A DNA stretch of 64,000 nucleotides from Argonema galeatum A003/A1. Its GTDB lineage: Bacteria; Cyanobacteriota; Cyanobacteriia; Cyanobacteriales; Aerosakkonemataceae. The stretch's first letter is position 1, and every line of letters begins with the position of its first letter. Position numbers and translations under genes: made by a program. The DNA lies in assembly GCF_023333595.1 (NCBI RefSeq), contig NZ_JAIQZM010000027.1, positions 1 to 64,000 of the forward strand. Direction: 5' to 3'. Below, piece by piece: positions 35,101 to 43,380 of the stretch. Below the pieces are notes generated by a model. It was not told the origin of the DNA and searched no databases. It saw only the letters and a list, made by a program, of their open reading frames with translations.

Positions 35101-38094
35101 GTTATCAATGATGTCAGTACTGCTATCAAGGACTTGAATTTCCGCATTGGTTGCGGGTGGGTTGACAATTCCGCTGATGTTGAAATTGTAAGGATTTTCA
35201 TCCGCATCGTTATTGGCAAAGGAAATGGTAGCGTTATAACTACCAGTGTTAGCAGCATCAAGTTTCACATTGAAGCTTGTTGTGCTACCCGGAGTTAGAG
35301 TTGTGATTGCGAATGGATTAACCAGAGTGAAACCTGTTGGTAAACTGCTAATTGCACCGAGGGTCAGGTTAGCAGTACCTAAATTCTTGACGATGAAGGT
35401 TTTTGTCAGAGGCGTGCCAACAGTAGCCGTACCGAAATTAACGCTTCCCGTATTATCGGGTATTGTTATTCCCCCATCCACGACATCAATTTCTGGGCCG
35501 TTTATGGTGATGGGGCTATCATCATTTATAATCGTGTAAGTGGCTGTTTGCTGACTGCCAAGAGTTGCGCCACCTATGGGAGTAGCTAATCTCAGGTTAA
35601 TCGTTTCATCCGGTTCAACAGTGGTATCTCCAACAATGGGGATGCTGACAGTTTTGGAAGTTTCAGCATTGTTAAAGGTAATTGTAATCGGGGAAATGTT
35701 GATGTAATCGCTGCCGTCGGTAGCACTTCCAGGTGGATTATCTAACTGTACTTGGGCGCTGACTACGCCATCGCTTCCGCCTGTACGTTGGATGGTGGCA
35801 ACGATTTTGTTGGGTGTGCTGCCGTTACCTTCGTTGTCGCTGTAACTGGCGGCGGTAAATGATAGATTTCCCGGTTGACCAGTGCTGGGTGATTGGGAAA
35901 AGTCGTTATCTACTATGGTGAGAATGGCGCTATTTTGCGAACCAATTATTGCGCCTCCGGTGGGGTCGCTTAAGTTTAAGCTAACGCTTTCGTTACCTTC
36001 AATAATTGTGTCATCAAGGATGGGAATGGTGATAACTTTGGGGGCAGTATCTCCATCTGTCCAGCTAACTAGGATGGGGTTATTGCTGAAGTCTGCGGGT
36101 GATACTAAAGGTGGGGCGCTGCCGATCGCATTACCACCGTTGACTAGCACTCTTACACTTACCGCACCGCTACTACCGCCACTGCGTATTACTGTGATTA
36201 ATGAGAAGGGTGTGCCATCTTCACTAACACCATAGAGAGGGTTACTCAACTGAAGGGTGCCTGCGTTAGATAGCGATGTACTGTTACTATCTACAATTGT
36301 GATATCAGCTACTTTGGGCGATGCAATAGTGGCACCGTTGTTGGGAAAACCCAAGGCTATGTTAAATGTCTCGTCGCCTTCTAGAATAGAATCGCTGACA
36401 ATGGGGATAATTAAGGTTTTTGCTGTTTCTCCAGGGGCAAAATTCACCTGGATAGGGGTGGCGTTGTAGTCAGAAGCTGCTTTGGTAGTGGCGTCGGTTA
36501 AAAACGCGATCGCACTTACTGCTTCTTCAAGACTGCCTGTGCGAGTTACCGTTACTAATGTTTCTGGTCTGCCGTCTTCTCTCACCCGGTATGTCGGCTG
36601 ACTAAATTGTAAGTAGCTGTCTATTCTTATCGTAGAATAGGTAAAGTTAGCCTTAGTAAGGGTGCTGCTATTTACCCCTTTCAAATTCACCAAAAACTCT
36701 CCGGTGCCTTTGTCCTGAATTAGGGTATTGCCTGCATTTTCACCGCTTCCTTGAAAGATGTTTAGGTCGTCAAAAGTTAGTCCACCACTTAAGCCAATTA
36801 AATCTAAACCATCGCCAAAGTCTGCGATGTAGTCGGCATTACTAATGTTGAGGCCACCTGTAGTGCGAAAACCTGGGACATCATCGCGTCTGCCAATAAC
36901 AAATACATCGTCGCCGCTACCGCCGCTGAGGCTATCTGCGCCTAAATCTCCCCACAAAACGTCGTTGCCTTGGTCGCCATAGAGTAGGTCGTTGTCTTGA
37001 CCTCCCCAAATGGTATCTTTACCTTGTCCGCCGCGAACTATGTCTTGACCTTTATTGCCGTAGACTAAATCTGAGTTTTCGTTGCCGTTGATGATGTCAT
37101 TGCCGCCTAAACCGCAGATAGTATCGTTACCCTGTCCGCCAAAGAGGACGTCGTTGCCATTAAGGCTAGAGTTTATGTCTATATCGCCGAATAATAGGTC
37201 ATCACCTTGGCCACCTATGGCGGTGTCATCACCTAAATCGCCATAAACGGTGTCGTTACCTTTGTCGCCAAATAACAAGTCGTTGTTCTGACCGCCGCGC
37301 ACAAGGTCGTCGTTTTGACCGCCACAAATAGTGTCGTTGCCTTCGTTGCCGTTGATAATATCTGAGTCTTCGTTGCCAAATAAGAAGTCGTCGCCACCTA
37401 GACCGTAGACGGTATCGTTGCCTTTTCCGCCATATAAAACGTCGTTGCCATCTAGGTTAAAGTCTGTATTTATTCCTTCATCACCAACTAATAGGTCATC
37501 TCCCAAGCCACCCTCGGCTGTGTCATCACCTAAATCGCCATAAACGGTGTCGTTACCTTTGTCGCCAAATAACAAGTCGTTGTTCTGACCGCCGCGCACA
37601 AGGTCGTCGTTTTGACCGCCACAAACTGTGTCGTTGCCTTCGTTGCCGTTAATAATATCTGCGTCTTGGTTGCCAAATAGGAGGTCGTCGCCACCTAGAC
37701 CAAAGATTTCGTCGTTGCCTTCTTCGCCATATAAAACGTCGTTGCCATCTTGGTTAAAGTCTGTGCCTAGATTTCGATCGCCAACTAATAGGTCATCTCC
37801 CACGCCGCCATAGCCGGTGTCGTTGCCTAAATCGCCATAAACGGTGTCGTTGCCTAAATCGCCATAGACGATATCGTCATCTTTTCCTCCCCGCACAAGA
37901 TCGTCGTCTTGCCCTCCACGAACTAGGTCTCTGCCTTGGTTACCGTTGAGGATGTCTGAGTTCTCGTTGCCGTTAACAATGTCGTCCCCTTCCATCGCAA
38001 AAATGGTGTCATCCCCTTCCATCGCAAAAATGCTCTCAGCCTGGGATGAGCCATCTATAATGTTATTGCCAAAAGTTCTGTTAAAAGCGACCAA
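32125..38094 (-). CDS. Giant RTX/Calx-beta/anchor-D repeat protein, secreted or surface
   Basis: 1989 residues, TTG start with GAGG ten bases upstream. The N-terminal ~20-415 are RTX-type nonapeptides (GGxGxDxxx style, GGQNDDLVRGG), which bind calcium. Calx-beta domains follow at about 495-610, 620-735 and 745-860. Seven ~116-residue repeats (about 861-1678) carry NFGT...TKTF(T)VKNLG and GNNDSDENPFDF, matching choice-of-anchor-D type Ig-like domains. A further Calx-beta (about 1685-1820) and a C-terminal ~150-residue domain (LIYFATNASVDTLAEVDT, FVYTNGSSQRILGYDA) resemble those ending other cyanobacterial type I-secreted proteins. No Sec signal, so type I secretion is likely. Having RTX at the N-terminus is unusual. 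Adhesion or a role in the sheath is inferred. No transporter genes adjoin. Confidence 0.9.
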   Translation of the reverse strand: MVAFNRTFGNNIIDGSSQAESIFAMEGDDTIFAMEGDDIVNGNENSDILNGNQGRDLVRGGQDDDLVRGGKDDDIVYGDLGNDTVYGDLGNDTGYGGVGDDLLVGDRNLGTDFNQDGNDVLYGEEGNDEIFGLGGDDLLFGNQDADIINGNEGNDTVCGGQNDDLVRGGQNNDLLFGDKGNDTVYGDLGDDTAEGGLGDDLLVGDEGINTDFNLDGNDVLYGGKGNDTVYGLGGDDFLFGNEDSDIINGNEGNDTICGGQNDDLVRGGQNNDLLFGDKGNDTVYGDLGDDTAIGGQGDDLLFGDIDINSSLNGNDVLFGGQGNDTICGLGGNDIINGNENSDLVYGNKGQDIVRGGQGKDTIWGGQDNDLLYGDQGNDVLWGDLGADSLSGGSGDDVFVIGRRDDVPGFRTTGGLNISNADYIADFGDGLDLIGLSGGLTFDDLNIFQGSGENAGNTLIQDKGTGEFLVNLKGVNSSTLTKANFTYSTIRIDSYLQFSQPTYRVREDGRPETLVTVTRTGSLEEAVSAIAFLTDATTKAASDYNATPIQVNFAPGETAKTLIIPIVSDSILEGDETFNIALGFPNNGATIASPKVADITIVDSNSTSLSNAGTLQLSNPLYGVSEDGTPFSLITVIRSGGSSGAVSVRVLVNGGNAIGSAPPLVSPADFSNNPILVSWTDGDTAPKVITIPILDDTIIEGNESVSLNLSDPTGGAIIGSQNSAILTIVDNDFSQSPSTGQPGNLSFTAASYSDNEGNGSTPNKIVATIQRTGGSDGVVSAQVQLDNPPGSATDGSDYINISPITITFNNAETSKTVSIPIVGDTTVEPDETINLRLATPIGGATLGSQQTATYTIINDDSPITINGPEIDVVDGGITIPDNTGSVNFGTATVGTPLTKTFIVKNLGTANLTLGAISSLPTGFTLVNPFAITTLTPGSTTSFNVKLDAANTGSYNATISFANNDADENPYNFNISGIVNPPATNAEIQVLDSSTDIIDNTTTPINFGTTTVGIPITKTFTVKNLGNTALNLIGWTLPTGFSVVGTLPGSIGAGSSATFDVRLEAITGNPYQGNISIGNNDSDENSFDFAIAGTVTPIPPTSPEIQVLDGNSDIADGTTTPINFGTTPLGVPITKTFIVKNLGGAALDLSNWSVPNGFSFIGTLPGIVGSGGSTTFQVKFDAATAGTTPGIITVGNNDSDENPFDFAIAATVSGTPTSNAEIQVLDEQNNDIPDGNATAFNFGTTAINAPITKTFTVKNLGTDVLNLTGWALPAGFSFIGNLPGSVTTGGSATFNIKFDAATAGTSQGTLALSNNDSNENPFDFAITGTVNGTAASNAEIQVLDEQSNDIPDGNTTAFNFGTTGVGIPVTKTFTVKNLGTDVLNLNGWTLPAGFSLVETIPGNLTAGGSATFKIKMDATAAGTPQGTLAIGNNDSNENPFDFAIAGTVNGTAASSAEIEVLDPDSNNIADNTATAINFGSTTAGKPIIKTFTVKNSGNDVLKLSGWKLPQDFSLVGTLPGSIDVGGSATFDVKLDATTVGNPQGSFEIGNNDSDENPFNFPIVATVNPSPEIQVLDGTFDVADNSATPLDFGSTPQNTILTKTFTIRNLGIGDLTLNPTINLPAKFTLLSGFGSTNIASGQSTTFQVRVDTTTVGTPAGELSFSNNDSDEEPFNFLIKATVVPPSVSITNTLDPIARETGRDNGEFAITLNTAAPAGGVTVNFSVGGTATFNNAPLTDDYEASNNSTGGATLTFNPMSGSVTIPANQTQARIRVRPWDDFVTIENNETIILTLTGATAGYTLGTDTTAQIAIRDNDWDGTNSTITGADNGTDNIQQNDAGSDTISPGGGFDNIAWTNVPTNNALDVINGYTQGEDKLQFNKANFGNIVSGSAFSAADSTSVTNLGAGGDSISNKKLIYFATNASVDTLAEVDTVLASQNGTSAGAVFFVYTNGSSQRILGYDANASAIGGAVNIMRTSNNVDPLFGDFRFV
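37223..37816 (-). repeat. 297-bp tandem duplication in the RTX region
   Basis: GTGTCATCACCTAAATCGCC recurs with a 297-bp (99-codon) period, at 37223 and 37520, and the two units stay nearly identical through most of their length. This points to a recent in-frame duplication of eleven nonapeptides. Confidence 0.75.
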
Positions 38095-38749
38095 TTTTTT
38101 ATAGCCTCACAGGTAGACACACTAAAACAAAAGCATTTTTTCACTAGGCGATTCCGATTGAAATTTCCATGCTAATTGGATACACTTCTGAATCGCATTT
38201 GTATTTTAATGTAGATACTGTCTAGCCCCCTGACATATGTTATTTTACCATTTAGTCTCCTATTGTTACCAGATGTTATTAAATTTTTATTAAAAGTTCA
38301 TATTTTTTTCACATATTTTAGGCAAAAATGATAGATTGTATTCTCTGCTTAATTAGAAACCGCTTTAACAATAACCATATACAATTGGTTTTTTAGGAGT
38401 AAGGCGGTTGTGGGGCCCTAATAAAATATTTTCCCTGCATTGGGTTTGCAGTTTTGATGCAAACAGAAGCGATATGAGCAGACGATCGCCTGCTACCATG
38501 CCAAGTATTTCGTCAAAGTAGCAGGTTTATTGTCGTTTCATAAGTAAAACTACTGACTATTATTATTCGTAGCTTAGCTTACCCCACTTAAGTAGTTGAA
38601 TTATCATTTTACGAGATTTTACGCCTAATGGCAGATTTTTCGGCACTTTTTGTTGAGATTTGCAACAAATGTGTTATAATATAAGGTTTTGAGAGCGATC
38701 GCGCCGGTAGCACGCTGTATAGACCGCCTGTTGGAAGCGATGTCCGTAG

Positions 38750-39001
38750 GTAAAGCTTTCTGGAAGTTGTAGGTTATACACCATCAGGGTTTACGCACCC
38801 ATACTCCGTTATGCGATCGCCTGCTACCAATATCCTGTAAATGCACCTAGCCAGAAAATTACTGTCCGGCGTTCCGGTCAAAACAACCAATTTCTTCAAG
38901 CCACAAGGGGAAAGAACACCAACTGTACTGCTACCTTTAACTTACCCACCCAAGAGGCCGATCGTATCACTAAGGAAATTTTAGGTTTAGTCGGTAGTCA
39001 T
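38750..39001 (+). pseudogene. C-terminal gene remnant of unknown family
   Basis: A reading frame without any ATG, GTG or TTG start runs from a stop at 38747 to TAG at 38999. Its last 60 codons have protein-like composition (KITVRRSGQNNQFLQATRG, then FNLPTQEADRITKEILGL). The stop codon is supplied by a TAGTCATTAG heptamer, so the true C-terminus may also be lost. I do not recognise the family. It could be chance, but the coding bias looks real. Confidence 0.35.
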
Positions 39002-39069
39002 TAGTCATTAGTCATTGGTATTTGTAAGCAATGGTTAACGGGAGTTTTTAACTAATGACTACTGACTTG

Positions 39070-39143
39070 TACGGGCGAAGCATTCGGGGCCATAAATTGT
39101 GGACTAAAACTCGATCTTTCTTGCCCGAATGCTTCGCCCCTAC
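39070..39143. repeat. GTA-GGGCGAAGCATTCGGG inverted-repeat element
   Basis: GGGCGAAGCATTCGGG (39073-39088) is exactly inverted at 39124-39139, flanked by GTAC and CCTAC. Same general design as the GTAGGGGC elements. It lies just after the rpiA stop codon. Confidence 0.65.
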
Positions 39144-39165
39144 TGACTGACTAATGACGACCAGA

Positions 39166-39879
39166 TTAGGAAATCTCGCGCACGCTGGGCTGCCCATCTT
39201 TGACTTCGCCTACCAGCACCAAATTCGTGACGCCTACGAATAAGCCATTTTCCAAAACACCGGGAATGTTATTGAGCGTTTTTTCCAGTTCGGCTGGGTT
39301 GTCAATAGTGTCAAATTTGACATCAATTACCATGTTGCCTTGGTCGGTAATCACCGGACCAGCTTTTTTGACGCCCATACGCAATTCTGGCTTACCGCCC
39401 AGTTTTTCAATGGCACGCATTACGGGTGCGTATGCCATCGGTATCACTTCCACTGGTAGCTTGAAGGTAGATCCCAGTTTGTCTACCAGTTTGGAACTGT
39501 CCACAACTACAATAAACAGGTCGGCTAGACTATCCACGATTTTTTCGCGGGTGTGGGCGGCACCGCCACCTTTGATTAAATTGAGTTGGGGGTCAACTTC
39601 ATCAGCGCCATCGATCGCAATATCAATCCGATCGATCGCATCCAGTGTCGTCAGTGGAATCCCGTACTGTTTAGCCAGCACTTCCGCCTGAAACGATGTG
39701 GGGACGCCTATGATATCTTTTAATTCCCCAGATTTAAGGCGATCGCCCAAAAACTGGATCGCGTAAGCTGTAGTAGATCCCGTCCCCAGTCCCACTATAG
39801 AACCTGACTGTACGCGGTCTGCGGCGGCTTTGCCAACTTGCTGTTTCATCAACGTAGTGGCGTCTATTTCTGCACTCAT
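39166..39879 (-). CDS. rpiA: Ribose-5-phosphate isomerase A
   Basis: 237 residues. It interconverts ribose 5-phosphate and ribulose 5-phosphate in the Calvin cycle and pentose phosphate pathway. Family motifs are [19 protein letters not shown] (catalytic Asp), and [12 protein letters not shown] with the catalytic Glu/Lys region. Length matches the family. Single gene with heptamer repeats on its upstream side. Confidence 0.96.
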   Translation of the reverse strand: MSAEIDATTLMKQQVGKAAADRVQSGSIVGLGTGSTTAYAIQFLGDRLKSGELKDIIGVPTSFQAEVLAKQYGIPLTTLDAIDRIDIAIDGADEVDPQLNLIKGGGAAHTREKIVDSLADLFIVVVDSSKLVDKLGSTFKLPVEVIPMAYAPVMRAIEKLGGKPELRMGVKKAGPVITDQGNMVIDVKFDTIDNPAELEKTLNNIPGVLENGLFVGVTNLVLVGEVKDGQPSVREIS

Positions 39880-39898
39880 TACGAAAACTCCTTTTTGG

Positions 39899-39951
39899 TA
39901 ATTGGTCAGTGGTCAGTGGTCAATGGTCAGTGGTCAGTGGTCAGTGGTCAT
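39899..39951. repeat. Heptanucleotide array (GGTCAGT)n
   Basis: About seven units of GGTCAGT/GGTCAAT in the rpiA-glycosyltransferase spacer. Its complement appears after the same glycosyltransferase gene. Confidence 0.75.
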
Positions 39952-40047
39952 TCTCTCCCCATCTCCCGACTTGACCTCACAAATTGTCAATCACAGATTA
40001 GAATTAACTCCAGCGTTAACTTTACCGCGTTGAGGGCAGCGTCAAGG

Positions 40048-42690
40048 ATGCAATCGGAACTTCATTCACCCCAAACAGCTAAAAACTTCTGCGAAACTGG
40101 TAACCAGCTCAAAAGCCAGGGAAAATTAAATGAGGCGATAGAAAGCTACCAAAAGGCGCTGGAAATTCAACCAGACTACGCCCAGGTACATCACGAGATC
40201 GGTGAAGTTTATTTGCTGCAAAGGAGATTCCTTGAAGCGACAGCATCCGCCAAACTCGCCCTGAAGCTGCAACCGGACTTTGCCCTAGCATACAAGACTC
40301 TGGGCAACGGTCTGCAAGCTGAGGGCAAGATAGAAGAGGCTTTGGGCGCTTACTCCAAGGCGCTGGAGATCGACCCGGAGTTTGCAGAAGCCCTTGTCAA
40401 CAAAGGTACAATGCTTTCTAAGCTGGGTCAGCCTACTGAAGCGATCGCGTACTATGAAAAAGCGCTCGCCATCAAACCAGAGATGGCAGCTGCCCACTGG
40501 AATATGGGAAATGTTTTAATGCAGCAAGAACGGTCAGATGAGGCAGTTCCTTACTGGCAAAAGGCTTTAGAACTCAAACCACAACTCCTTAGCGCCGAAA
40601 GTCTCAACGATCTGGGAACGGCTGTAGGGAAAAAGGGCAAGTGGTCAGAGGCTAGAGGATATTACAAACGAGCGATTCAACTAAAACAGGATTACCCCTT
40701 AGCACACTTTAACTTGGGTACAGCGCTCAAGCAAGAAGGCCAGATCGAAGAAGCGATCGGCCATTTCCAAAAAACTATCGATCTCAAACCGGATTATGCG
40801 GAAGCCTACAACCAGTTAGGCAATGCTTTTGTAGAACAAGAGCGGTTTTTTGAAGCGATCGTCCAGTACCAGAAAGTACTTAAACTTAGACCAGACTCGG
40901 CGCGGGCTCATTATAACATCGGCGCGGTTCTGGCGCAACAGGATAAGTTTGAGGAAGCGATCGCCCAGTTCCAAAAAGCGATCGAGCTGCAACCCGACTT
41001 GGCCGAAGCTTACTATAACATCGGCATGGCAGTACAGCGGCAAAGTTATCAACAAGGCGAGCTTAATGCCGAGAAGTTCAAATATGCAATAAACACCCTT
41101 CAGAAAGCCATTGAACTCAAACCCGATCGGCTGCTTGCCCATTTGTGTATGTTGCATTTAATCAGCGTCCCTCCCAATAATTCTAATTTTGGGATTTTAA
41201 GAGAAGCAGCGGATAATTACATACTCAATTGTGGGGAAACCGGCCAGCTAATTGCTGCCGTGACCTTTATCAACACTTATATCAAATCCGGCCTAAATCA
41301 AATTGCCAGAGATAAATTTTTGGAAATAGAACCACTAATTTACAAGCGCCTGAAAGAATTGAAGCCAGAAGAAATAACAATTGTCTACACCCAAGTATTA
41401 TTTAATATCAACTACTTGCGGGACGATATAGAGGCTAATTTGAGACTGGCTAAACTTATAGGCGAACAATATGTCGAAAAAGTGATCGATGCAAAGCCAA
41501 GTCAAATTTCCCATATTCAGCCCAAAGAGCGGGGTTCAAAATCCTTAAGAATAGGCTTTTTATCCAGTTACTTTGTCAGACATTCTGTAGGCTGGTGCAG
41601 TTATGACATCATCCGAGAAATGTTCAACCTGACGCAGAACGTCTATTTGTATGCCACAGGCGATCGCAAACCCGATGATAGAACTAAGTTGTTTGAACAA
41701 GCTTGTACAAAACTATATAGACCCATAAAATATCTAAACGGCGCAGCCGATACTAACGATCTGATCGAGCAAATCTTACAAGATAAAGTGGATATATTAA
41801 TCGACTTGGATTCTCTCACAGTGCCAATTCAAGTCGATATTATCCATAAAAAACCAGCGCCAATATGTATGACGTGGTTAGGATTTGAAGCACCATTTAC
41901 AGATGCGACTAATTACTTCCTATGTGACCGGCACACGCATCCTGCTGGCGTAGAACAATACTACCGCGAACAGTTAATCCGTATGCCAGATTCATTTGTG
42001 GCAATTTCTGGATTTGAATGCAACGCCGTGAATCGAGAAGCTGCCAGAAAAGGCTTGCGGATAGCTGAAGATCAGGTAGTCTACCTGTGCGTTGCGCCAG
42101 CATATAAATTGAATCCAGAGTTAATCAAAGCTCAGATCGAAATCCTCAAGCGCGTCCCAGATAGCGTGTTGATATATAAAGGTCATACTGGCGATCCTGA
42201 AGTAATTAAATCGGCTTATCAGAAAGGATGCGAAGAAATTGGCGTTGGGTTTCACCGCCTCAAATTTGTGTCGATAAGCAAGACAGAAGAAGAACATAGA
42301 ATGATTTACAAAATTGCGGACGTTTTGCTCGATTCCTACCCTTATAATGGTGGGACGCATAACCTAGAAGCGTTGTGGTTTAATCTCCCAGTGGTAACTA
42401 GATATGGCGATCCGTATCTTTCTAGGATGGGGTATTCTTTCCTGCAAACGCTCTTCATTTCATCTGGTGCGGCTAAGAGTTGGTCAGAGTATACAGATTG
42501 GGGAATTCAGTTGGGTAATAACCACGATTTAAGGCTGTCAATCCGAGAGCAACTGGTGCAATCTAAACAGCCAGAAACTTTATCAACGTTGTGGAACCCG
42601 AAAAAGGTTGCACAAGATATGTACGCGGTTTTTGAAGAACTTTTAGCCAAGCATATCGCTGCTGCTAATTCAATGACAACTGACAACTGA
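40048..42690 (+). CDS. TPR-SPINDLY-type O-GlcNAc transferase-like glycosyltransferase
   Basis: 880 residues from ATG at 40048, preceded by AAGG; a longer frame upstream is translated heptamer repeat. About eleven TPR units fill residues ~10-390 (for example AHFNLGTALKQEGQIEEAIGHF). The C-terminal half (about 510-870) is a GT41-like catalytic region: LRIGFLSSYFVRHSVGW, CMTWLGFEAP, LDSYPYNGGTHNLEALWFNLPVV. It would glycosylate a protein with a UDP-sugar. Target unknown. The stop codon (TGA) is provided by the first units of a (TGACAAC)n array. Confidence 0.88.
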   Translation: MQSELHSPQTAKNFCETGNQLKSQGKLNEAIESYQKALEIQPDYAQVHHEIGEVYLLQRRFLEATASAKLALKLQPDFALAYKTLGNGLQAEGKIEEALGAYSKALEIDPEFAEALVNKGTMLSKLGQPTEAIAYYEKALAIKPEMAAAHWNMGNVLMQQERSDEAVPYWQKALELKPQLLSAESLNDLGTAVGKKGKWSEARGYYKRAIQLKQDYPLAHFNLGTALKQEGQIEEAIGHFQKTIDLKPDYAEAYNQLGNAFVEQERFFEAIVQYQKVLKLRPDSARAHYNIGAVLAQQDKFEEAIAQFQKAIELQPDLAEAYYNIGMAVQRQSYQQGELNAEKFKYAINTLQKAIELKPDRLLAHLCMLHLISVPPNNSNFGILREAADNYILNCGETGQLIAAVTFINTYIKSGLNQIARDKFLEIEPLIYKRLKELKPEEITIVYTQVLFNINYLRDDIEANLRLAKLIGEQYVEKVIDAKPSQISHIQPKERGSKSLRIGFLSSYFVRHSVGWCSYDIIREMFNLTQNVYLYATGDRKPDDRTKLFEQACTKLYRPIKYLNGAADTNDLIEQILQDKVDILIDLDSLTVPIQVDIIHKKPAPICMTWLGFEAPFTDATNYFLCDRHTHPAGVEQYYREQLIRMPDSFVAISGFECNAVNREAARKGLRIAEDQVVYLCVAPAYKLNPELIKAQIEILKRVPDSVLIYKGHTGDPEVIKSAYQKGCEEIGVGFHRLKFVSISKTEEEHRMIYKIADVLLDSYPYNGGTHNLEALWFNLPVVTRYGDPYLSRMGYSFLQTLFISSGAAKSWSEYTDWGIQLGNNHDLRLSIREQLVQSKQPETLSTLWNPKKVAQDMYAVFEELLAKHIAAANSMTTDN

Positions 42691-42766
42691 CAACTGACAA
42701 CTGACAACTGACAACTGACAACTGACAACTGACAACTGACCACTGACCACTGACCAATGACCAATG
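42674..42766. repeat. Heptanucleotide array (TGACAAC)n bridging two genes
   Basis: About eight TGACAAC units followed by TGACCAC and TGACCAA variants. It gives the stop codon of the glycosyltransferase and the ATGAC start context of the DUF3288 gene, so the spacer consists almost wholly of the array. Confidence 0.85.
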
Positions 42767-43042
42767 ACTAAAGAACAGCAGCATCCGCAATATTGGGCCG
42801 ATCGCAAAATCGTTGATAACCTTTTGTCAGGACAGCCAAATGACTACAAGCAAGCCGAATTAGCGCGACTAAAAATTCGCTACCGTGGCTTTCCAGGCGC
42901 TCCAGATATCCAGAAAGACTTAGAAAAAGTTCTCCAAAAGTGGGATATGAGCGAAGAACAGCTTTATGAAATTACTCGCAAAATTCATGAAAAAGGCCAA
43001 GTTTATAAAACTCGAAATAGCGACACCGAGGATTGGGCATAA
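42764..43042 (+). CDS. DUF3288 family protein
   Basis: 92 residues. QHPQYWADRKIVDNLL and YRGFPGAPDIQKDL match DUF3288, a cyanobacterial family of unknown function. Soluble and highly charged. The start ATG arises within the last units of the heptamer array, so its 5' region has been shaped by repeat expansion. It could be co-transcribed with the glycosyltransferase 74 bases upstream. Confidence 0.82.
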   Translation: MTKEQQHPQYWADRKIVDNLLSGQPNDYKQAELARLKIRYRGFPGAPDIQKDLEKVLQKWDMSEEQLYEITRKIHEKGQVYKTRNSDTEDWA

Positions 43043-43096
43043 TTCCACCCTCGTGACCGTGCTGGAGCGCGGTCACGTCTGGTGTCATAGTTAAAT

Positions 43097-43161
43097 CTTA
43101 GGTATGTTGTTGCGCTTCAGCGCTCTTTAAGATAGCGCTGAAGCGCAACAACATACCTAAG
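43097..43161. terminator. 28-bp inverted repeat between convergent genes, probable bidirectional terminator
   Basis: Perfect 28-bp arms (the left begins CTTAGGTATGTTGTTGCGCT) with a nine-base spacer. Related in sequence to the repeat at 30739-30806 and likewise between convergent genes (DUF3288 and mlaD). Confidence 0.6.
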
Positions 43162-43322
43162 AAGTACCCTCGTCACCCATAGTGGAGGCAGAGCCTCTAA
43201 CAACAGCATCTGGTCATGATAAAATTTATAGTAGTTTAAAAACGTTTTATTTTCAGACAAGCTAGCGCCTATGGCCTAATTGAAGTAGGTGGGCATAATT
43301 AAACGTAAAACTTCAGGCCCTT

Positions 43323-43355
43323 AGAAACCCGGTTTCTCCAAGAAACCGGGTTTCT
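43323..43355. repeat. Double palindrome AGAAACCCGGTTTCT
   Basis: AGAAACCCGGTTTCT, CCA, AGAAACCGGGTTTCT: each half is nearly self-complementary and the two halves are inverse copies. It is a common type of cyanobacterial interspersed repeat. Confidence 0.65.
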
Positions 43356-43380
43356 GGAAGTTCAGTTTATTTACGCTCAC

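Larger units (their letters stand above)
38095..39165. other. Long intergenic region with a gene remnant
   Basis: AT-rich up to about 38420 (upstream of the giant gene). An inverted pair CCTGCTAC/GTAGCAGG lies at about 38490-38526. A start-less coding remnant is at 38750-39001, then TTAGTCATTAG heptamers and a MITE-like element (39070-39143). Confidence 0.55.
43043..43380. other. Intergenic region between convergent genes, several hairpins
   Basis: GTGACCG/CGGTCAC hairpin near 43055-43075, a long perfect inverted repeat (43097-43161) and a double palindrome (43323-43355). No gene is seen. Confidence 0.6.

Noticed and set aside
32485-36469. Several plus-strand open frames of 70-190 codons
   Set aside because: They are antisense shadows of the repetitive 1989-codon gene and repeat with its period.
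36930-38020. Regular DNA repeats in the giant gene as a possible CRISPR or minisatellite
   Set aside because: The period follows the nonapeptide (27 bp) codon structure of RTX repeats in an open frame.
39838-40047. N-terminal extension of the TPR glycosyltransferase
   Set aside because: The extension ([14 protein letters not shown]) is translated heptamer repeat overlapping rpiA.
42674-42766. CRISPR-like array
   Set aside because: The seven-base units are directly adjacent with no spacers; it is a heptanucleotide tandem repeat.
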